Positions 59,701 to 64,000 of a DNA stretch of 64,000 nt are shown piece after piece. This stretch comes from DASXVU01 sp963732855 (GTDB lineage Archaea; Thermoplasmatota; Thermoplasmata; Methanomassiliicoccales; UBA472): NCBI GenBank assembly GCA_963732855.1, contig CAVTBB010000002.1, positions 496,001 to 560,000 on the forward strand. Direction: 5' to 3'. The translations under genes were made by a program, and so were the position numbers. The notes beneath the pieces are model-generated. The model was given only the letters and a program-made list of their open reading frames with translations. It made no database searches and was not told where the DNA came from. How positions within the stretch are numbered: the stretch's first letter is position 1; each line of letters begins with the position of its first letter.

Positions 59701-62590
59701 CGTCGACCACGTTCATCGCACCAGTGTAACTTCCGATCCCGGTCCCGGTCCAGCCATTCCAGAAGTAACGTTCGTTCGATGTGACGACCAAAGGGGCAGA
59801 GGCGTTTATTGTCACCGTTGAACCGGCGTTATGCCAAGTATCGATCGCCTCCACGCTCGGAGAGGTGGTACCGACGTTGGTGCCCATGTTCAGCCGGAAC
59901 TGATGATCGAAGTTGGCGGTTATGGTGGCAGTAAGGGCCGTTACCGTGTATGTGTGGGTCTGGGGTTTACCATCGCTCCATGAATTGAAGACGAACTGCT
60001 CGTCCGTTCCCCCGGCGAAGACCGATATCGCCTGGATGGTATGGGTTCCAGATACCCAATTGAAAGTTTGTGGCGTTGTTATCGCGTTCCCGTCCACCAG
60101 AACATACCCTGAACCGGTGGGGTTAGAAGTTATTGTTATTCCCAGGGCCAGTACGAAGTGGGCAGTGATCGTGCCAGGACCGTTGATGCTAGCTGCGGTC
60201 GAGGGCGACATAGCAGAGAAGGTAATGGCGGCTGTGCTACTGGTCCATGATGAATAGGCGTAGTTCACGGACGGGGTCGCAGTTATCGACAGTGACCCAG
60301 CGGTAACCCATACATTATCGCCGGTTGGGTTTATGGAACCTCCTCCGGCGGGAGTTACGGCAAATGAAACCTGGTATTGATGGGTCCATTCGGCCGTCTC
60401 GGTGACCGGTCCGTTCACTGTTACCGTGGCCGGGTTATCCGTTCCAGTATAGCTGCCAGTCCCTAGTCCGGTCCAGGTCAGGGAGACATATCTTTCGCCT
60501 GACGCAGTTGTAGGGTGGTTGGCGGTGATGGGTACCACCGAACCGACATCGTACCAAGATGCAGCGGTGGGATTGACAGAACCGAAGTTGGTGGCAATGG
60601 TGAGCTTGTATTGATGGACCCATATGGCAATCTCGGTTATCGGGCTGTTCATCGTGACGGCGTTGGTTGCAGGGTTGTTTGTTCCGCTGTAGCTGCCGAC
60701 ACCTATCCCTGCCCAGGACGAGAACTGGTATCGTTCTCCTGTTATGGATGTGGGAGCGGCGGTAGCAAGCGTGACCGTGGCGCCAGCGTTGTACCATGTC
60801 CCGGTCGATGGACTGACCGTTCCGAAATTGCTAGAGATCGTCAGCTGGAACTGGTGTGTCCAGGAGGCGGTCTGCGTGATAGGGGCGTTCATCGTTACGG
60901 AAGCGGAATTGGTCGCTCCGCTGTAATTTCCAGGCCCCGATCCGGTCCAAGCGAAGGAGACATATCGCTCACCTGCAACCGAGATTGGGGCAATAGAATC
61001 CAGGGTCACCGTGGATCCTGCGTCGATCCAATGAACCCCAATGGTTGGTGTGGTGTTGCCGAAATTGGAGGCCATGGTGAGCTGATACTGATGCAAGAAG
61101 CTGGCAGAAACCGTCGTCGCCAATGTAGGAACGACGAATGAGTGGTTCTGGGGTTGACCATCGCTCCAGGAGCTGAATCGATATCGATCGCCCTGTCCGA
61201 CCGTTACATCGGTGGCCGCAGCGAGGGAATGACTGGACCCCCTCACCCAGTTAAAGGTCCAAGGTATGATTGTGGCGTTCCCGTCCACTAGAACGTATCC
61301 AGTCCCGGCAGTGTTGGAGGTGATCGTCACCTCGACGTTGTTCGAAATAAAATTAGCGGTGACAGTGCCATAGGCGCCGATGTTGGCAAAGGTCGAGGCG
61401 AGCTGATCGACAAATGTTATGGAGCTGCTATCGCTGGTCCACGAAGAGAACACATAGTTACCGGACGGAATCGCCCCTATCTCAAGGGGACCTGCCTCCA
61501 TCCATTGCACATCGGATGGCTGAGTCGAACCGGCCTCTGATGGAGAAGCAGCGAACGAAACTTTGTACTGGTGCGTCCACGATGCCATCTCTCTGATAGG
61601 TCCGTTCATCGTGATAGATGCCATGTTGTTGCTACCAGTGTAGCTATAGGATCCAAATCCCGTCCAACCGTTCCAAACATAACGCTCATCCCCTACGGTC
61701 AGGGGTGCGGTAGCCTGCAGAATTACGGCAGAACCTTCATCGTGCCAATAGACCCCGGCACCAGGATCGGTGGAGCCATGGTTGGTGGAAATGGTCAATT
61801 GATACTGCTTGGTCCAGAACGCCGTTTCGACTATCGAACCGTTCATCTCAACTGTGGCTGGGTTGTTGCTTCCGGAATAGCTTCCGTTCCCTGATCCGAC
61901 CCATCCCTCGAAGATGTACCGTTCACCCTCCGCGGCCTCGGGAGGAATGGCTGTGATCGTTACAGAGGAACCGGCCCATGAACTGCCGTTGGCTGGAGAA
62001 GTGGAGCCTATGTTGGTATCCATCACGAGCCGGCAAAGGCGGATGCAACTCACTTCTTGCCAGGTCGGAGTTGAGAATCCCGATGCCTCATCGTAGAAGT
62101 ATATGGTCATGCTGATATTGTGATTTGATATCCAGTTCGGACCGACCGACGGTGAGTTCCCTTCGAATATGATACTGGTCATGGCGCTGCAGTTGAAGAA
62201 CACATTCGGCCCAATAGAGGTGACATTTTGTGGAATGGTCATGGAGATAAGGGCCCCGTTCGAATAGAACGCGGAATCCCCGATATTGGTGACTGTAGCG
62301 GGTATCTTGACGGAGGTCAAATTCAGAGTCAGGACCCTTCCGTCAAAAGCACTTTCACCGATGGACGTCACCGGCAACCCATCGATGAATGCTGGAATAT
62401 CGACGTCACGGCTGAGTCCGTGGTATCCAGCGATCTCGACATGAGCTCCGCTGTCGATAAGCTGGTAATCAAAATCGCCAAGGTCATCCGCGACAGACGA
62501 ACCGGAGACGAGGATCAAGAACGCTCCCAGAATCAACCCCAAGGCTGTCCAGAAGGATATCATACGAACTATCGACTTCAGTCCCATCAT
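56702..62590 (-). CDS. Giant LRR/InlB-B-repeat surface protein C with long lysine-rich cytoplasmic tail
   Basis: 1962 residues from the ATG at 62590 (MMGLKSIVRMISFWTALGLI), where a signal peptide begins; the frame is open further upstream but that part is antisense to the phosphoesterase gene. Domain order: a BspA-like leucine-rich repeat block (LPVTSIGESAFDGRVLTLNL, VTNIGDSAFYSNGALISMTI), InlB-B-type repeats, FN3 (PGEPIGLAVLAGDGKVTLNW), Ig-like and Big_5-like domains, a regulatory-like domain (GSLSGTVYGHDGKVLANATV) and a membrane helix (GLFIYSIILLVVAVLTLGFI) at about 57960-58030. After it come about 420 residues of charged cytoplasmic tail with three 40-residue repeats and an end rich in lysine (KVRVQRKSPSKTKKK). 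Intact. Confidence 0.88.
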   Translation of the reverse strand: MMGLKSIVRMISFWTALGLILGAFLILVSGSSVADDLGDFDYQLIDSGAHVEIAGYHGLSRDVDIPAFIDGLPVTSIGESAFDGRVLTLNLTSVKIPATVTNIGDSAFYSNGALISMTIPQNVTSIGPNVFFNCSAMTSIIFEGNSPSVGPNWISNHNISMTIYFYDEASGFSTPTWQEVSCIRLCRLVMDTNIGSTSPANGSSWAGSSVTITAIPPEAAEGERYIFEGWVGSGNGSYSGSNNPATVEMNGSIVETAFWTKQYQLTISTNHGSTDPGAGVYWHDEGSAVILQATAPLTVGDERYVWNGWTGFGSYSYTGSNNMASITMNGPIREMASWTHQYKVSFAASPSEAGSTQPSDVQWMEAGPLEIGAIPSGNYVFSSWTSDSSSITFVDQLASTFANIGAYGTVTANFISNNVEVTITSNTAGTGYVLVDGNATIIPWTFNWVRGSSHSLAAATDVTVGQGDRYRFSSWSDGQPQNHSFVVPTLATTVSASFLHQYQLTMASNFGNTTPTIGVHWIDAGSTVTLDSIAPISVAGERYVSFAWTGSGPGNYSGATNSASVTMNAPITQTASWTHQFQLTISSNFGTVSPSTGTWYNAGATVTLATAAPTSITGERYQFSSWAGIGVGSYSGTNNPATNAVTMNSPITEIAIWVHQYKLTIATNFGSVNPTAASWYDVGSVVPITANHPTTASGERYVSLTWTGLGTGSYTGTDNPATVTVNGPVTETAEWTHQYQVSFAVTPAGGGSINPTGDNVWVTAGSLSITATPSVNYAYSSWTSSTAAITFSAMSPSTAASINGPGTITAHFVLALGITITSNPTGSGYVLVDGNAITTPQTFNWVSGTHTIQAISVFAGGTDEQFVFNSWSDGKPQTHTYTVTALTATITANFDHQFRLNMGTNVGTTSPSVEAIDTWHNAGSTVTINASAPLVVTSNERYFWNGWTGTGIGSYTGAMNVVDVTMDEPITQIAVWSHQYLLTLATDIGTTTPSGSIWIDSATPVEISAIAPPASPGDRYEFAGWVGTGAGSYSGTAITVVLAAGGPITETPSWILQHVPGEPIGLAVLAGDGKVTLNWTPPASDGGVAIDHYIVYQDGVEVTIVGALTATMSGLTDGVQYKFTVAAHNPVGNGPSSMEMTVAPFKAPSTLTLEMTSPSNGSFIKSSSVMLEWAVSDPNSNVIKIEVSLDGMAWIETAGTEIRLDSLSDGPHTAYVRAADEAGYENSTSITFVVDVTAPDANITSPSSGAFVNVHSILAYWITSDVTSGVARVELSTDGTTWAIQSGNGIQLIMPEGSCHVYIKVTDKAGNTRTVSVAFTVDTLGPSIISNAPNFNDVSIRASVVVTFSEAMDMTASMITVDGINGTISWNGNEIVFTPVSVLFGWTSYLVTVDARDLAGNAVSDTWTFKTDPVGSLSGTVYGHDGKVLANATVNLKGQFASAQTAMEHLALSIPAIADVVLTTTTDANGVYTFYDVAIGNYTLEVAETGYGIQSVTVAMTLDAVQKGGLMVDHTVRPERWNDNGLFIYSIILLVVAVLTLGFIVRRRQSPNAAWPKPKEMKSSTMVKKNSGEKEFGADPPLKHLDLTAVKEETESNKGQSQFQATAGPEINIVENIEEVKAQAQSDASPEVFIARTAPAQPLPVADPLPSEVMKAEDTKPSVRPKYYIDPDAAREGWGPTMINGRARFPEAAGPELITGNKTEDAKPQDHSSANEGHRVVMMKKGWVSWHDLDDPNSFPGGKSEDAKPQDHSSAKDGLKVVMKKRGRVPYRAVNESDADMTAGAAKPQDHSSANDGLKVVMMKRGQIPNHSFDDTESLAPQADAYPELVRKRAEGNGISIEKQTDAVPDLPRERNAKEKEPRTSIHTAIDPAPVVKNSDERDASDQQSSLDDLERILSATTDLNDSSDKISSVIHPEPVKPKRITKVKKTSALEKKEPKVKAEGKGKVRVQRKSPSKTKKK
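57170..57485 (-). repeat. Three 120-bp repeats in the cytoplasmic tail of protein C
   Basis: Units at about 57181, 57301 and 57421 repeat with an exact 120-base period and encode AKPQDHSSANxGLKVVMMKR followed by variable residues ending in an aromatic/acidic patch. The core (KPQDHSSA, then VVMKKRG) is nearly unchanged. No known motif; it may be a partner-binding repeat. Confidence 0.75.
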
Positions 62591-62650
62591 CCCATCCCAA
62601 TATCGATATGTCCCGATTAAATTGCAGGCAAGATTGTAATGCGCGATAGG

Positions 62651-62676
62651 CCTTAAATTATTCCTGTAAACAACAG
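62651..62676 (-). promoter_or_regulatory. Shared promoter element of giant surface protein C
   Basis: On the minus strand: CTGTTGTTTACAGGAATAAT then TTAAGG, 61 bases before the ATG at 62590. The ACAGGAATAAT core corresponds to the elements upstream of proteins A and B. Confidence 0.55.
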
Positions 62677-62748
62677 GTGGTATGAATGTACGCGTTCGTC
62701 CATTATACCTCACTGAATTTAAATAAATCGGGCTGGACTCTATCATCG

Positions 62749-63581
62749 GTGATATTATTAAGGTCATAGCAGTCTCCGACGTCCACCTGGGAAGTCCATT
62801 TAGTGAAGGGAAATCTTTCAATGAATTTCTCAGATCGCTAAGCGACGACGAGGAATTGACGGATCTAGTACTGCTGGGAGATATATTGGAAATGTGGCAC
62901 AGGGATGCCTCTGGCATATTCCTGGAGAACATGGAAACGATAGAGATCCTCAAAGGCCTCCAGAACAAGATCGAGGTGCATTGGGTGGCCGGCAACCATG
63001 ACTATCACCTCCTGAAATTGAAGAACCGGGCACCGCACATCAACTACCCATTCAAGTTCAAGGAAAAGCTGGAGCTTGTCGATGGCGACCACACCTACCG
63101 GTTCATGCATGGCTATGAATTCGAATATGGGAACGAGGTCGGGTTTATCAGGCCGATCATGGAGATGCTCTGCCATGTGATGTCAGATTCCGGCGGCAAG
63201 CCCAAGAATGATATCTGGGCGAGTCTGGCACATAAGTTTAGCGATATCCAATACTCCATCTTCACGGGACACGAAGAAGGCAACCTCAAGATAATGGCAC
63301 AGAGCATCGGAGACAGCCCTGAAGAAAGGCTTAAGGACAGGGTAGGGGGCATCGAGAGAGCGGCCCATGCCGAGGTCGATGATGAACCGGGCCAGGTGCT
63401 GATATTTGGCCACACGCACCATCCTTTCATCAGCCGTCAGGAGAACCTGGTCAATACCGGTTCTTGGGTCAAGAATTCCCCGCATGGCAATACATATATC
63501 GTTCTCCAAGAGGGCAGGCCAAGGCTCTATCTCTTCGGAGGAGATGAGATCAAGGAACGGAAGGAGTTCACTCGGGGGTGA
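62749..63581 (+). CDS. Calcineurin-like metallophosphoesterase
   Basis: The conserved N-terminus VIAVSDVHLGSPFSEGKSFN lies before the first ATG, so the gene must begin upstream of it. The best start is GTG at 62749 (MILLKVIAVSD) with one A missing near 62760, or a rare ATT start in the open frame. A TATA-like TTTAAATAAAT at about 62718-62728 precedes it at leaderless distance. Metal-binding motifs in order: SDVHLG, LVLLGDILEMWHRD, VAGNHDYHLL, and FGHTHHPF near the end, with RFMHGYEFEYG between. The layout resembles the UDP-diacylglucosamine pyrophosphatase-like (LpxH-type) branch, but archaea lack lipid A, so the substrate differs or is unknown. Confidence 0.85.
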
Positions 63582-63687
63582 ATATCGAGATTTCCCAAAA
63601 TCCGAACGACATGGGGCGGGTGCATCGGCAGGTCGCCTGCTACTGTCCAATCATAGGAATGGGAACGGAGGGTGATCGCCGGGCACA

Positions 63688-63933
63688 TTACTTATGCCGG
63701 ATGATCTGGATGGCCATTAGGTCTTCTACCCTGTCACCCATGTATTTGCAGGAGTCCATCACACCTTGATTATAGAACTCCGGTGCCAACTTCTCGATAA
63801 CGAAATCCAGTATCAGACCAGAAGCTAGATCCCCGATCTCCTCTCCCCTTTCCTGCTTGAAGAATTTCTTGACCAAGGAGACCATCTCCTGCCTCTCCTC
63901 CTTGCTCAATTTGATCCTGTCATTTCCGCTCAT
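63688..63933 (-). CDS. DUF2164 family protein
   Basis: 81 residues from the ATG at 63933 (MSGNDRIKLSKEERQEMVSL). The frame is open to 63966, but the family starts at this Met. The pattern KLSKEER, FFKQERGEEIGDLASGLILD, then FYNQGVMDS and MGDRVEDLMAIQ is typical of DUF2164. The family is short, helical and uncharacterised. Confidence 0.88.
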   Translation of the reverse strand: MSGNDRIKLSKEERQEMVSLVKKFFKQERGEEIGDLASGLILDFVIEKLAPEFYNQGVMDSCKYMGDRVEDLMAIQIIRHK

Positions 63934-64000
63934 AATCGATGAAGCCCTGAACACCATATTGGTCATCCGACATTTATGGGATTGTCGACCAGGGCCCTTA

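Noticed and set aside
62591..62995. N-terminal extension of giant protein C
   Set aside because: The frame is open but antisense to the phosphoesterase, and a signal peptide begins only at 62590.

Overview
The window looks like a chromosome segment of a methanogen-related archaeon of the Thermoplasmatota, most likely Methanomassiliicoccales. The grounds are an MtaA-like URO-D family protein with its zinc motif, two HTH_10 (bacterio-opsin-activator type) regulators, receiver-PAS-kinase proteins of the archaeal type, AT-rich TATA boxes close to start codons, an ice-binding-like (DUF3494) surface protein and very large repeat-built surface proteins. The lineage is inferred from gene content; no rRNA or tRNA gene was found to confirm it.

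Layout. 1-4.9 kb: the edge of an ice-binding-like gene, an SMC-like ATPase with zinc hook and zinc ribbon preceded by an overlapping 58-residue ORF, and a decayed sensor kinase. 5.1-14.8 kb: an AT-rich island of twelve tightly packed minus-strand genes with overlapping starts and stops. It encodes a winged-helix protein, a small P-loop ATPase, a larger P-loop ATPase, several unrecognised proteins, a coiled-coil protein, a PglZ/alkaline-phosphatase-fold protein, a HerA/DUF87-type ATPase, a winged-helix protein and a radical SAM enzyme. This resembles a defence operon but has no DNA methyltransferase, and it is the best candidate here for an undescribed system. 15-24 kb: an ICMT-like methyltransferase, two paralogous HTH_10 regulators sharing an upstream element, a receiver/PAS kinase, the MtaA-like protein and an ABC exporter. 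24.3-29.8 kb: a DUF1059 protein, a complete IS1634-like element with target duplication, a hybrid kinase and a cardiolipin synthase. 29.9-36.9 kb: another kinase, a PHP phosphoesterase, a kinase remnant, a nucleotidyltransferase/kinase-like protein and PPK2. 37.4-62.6 kb: four giant secreted or surface proteins, three built from InlB-B-like repeats and sharing a promoter-like element, one built from about twenty Ig-like repeats; a receiver-kinase and a flavodoxin lie between them. 62.7-64 kb: a metallophosphoesterase and a DUF2164 protein.

A general caution: many genes, inside and outside the island, are broken by single-base shifts that can be joined into convincing family members. Several lie at short homopolymers, which fits uncorrected indels in an assembly better than decay. 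Coordinates for such genes span the joined reading. Only the kinase at 3.4-4.9 kb (which also lacks its catalytic domain) and the fragment at 33.7 kb are called pseudogenes.
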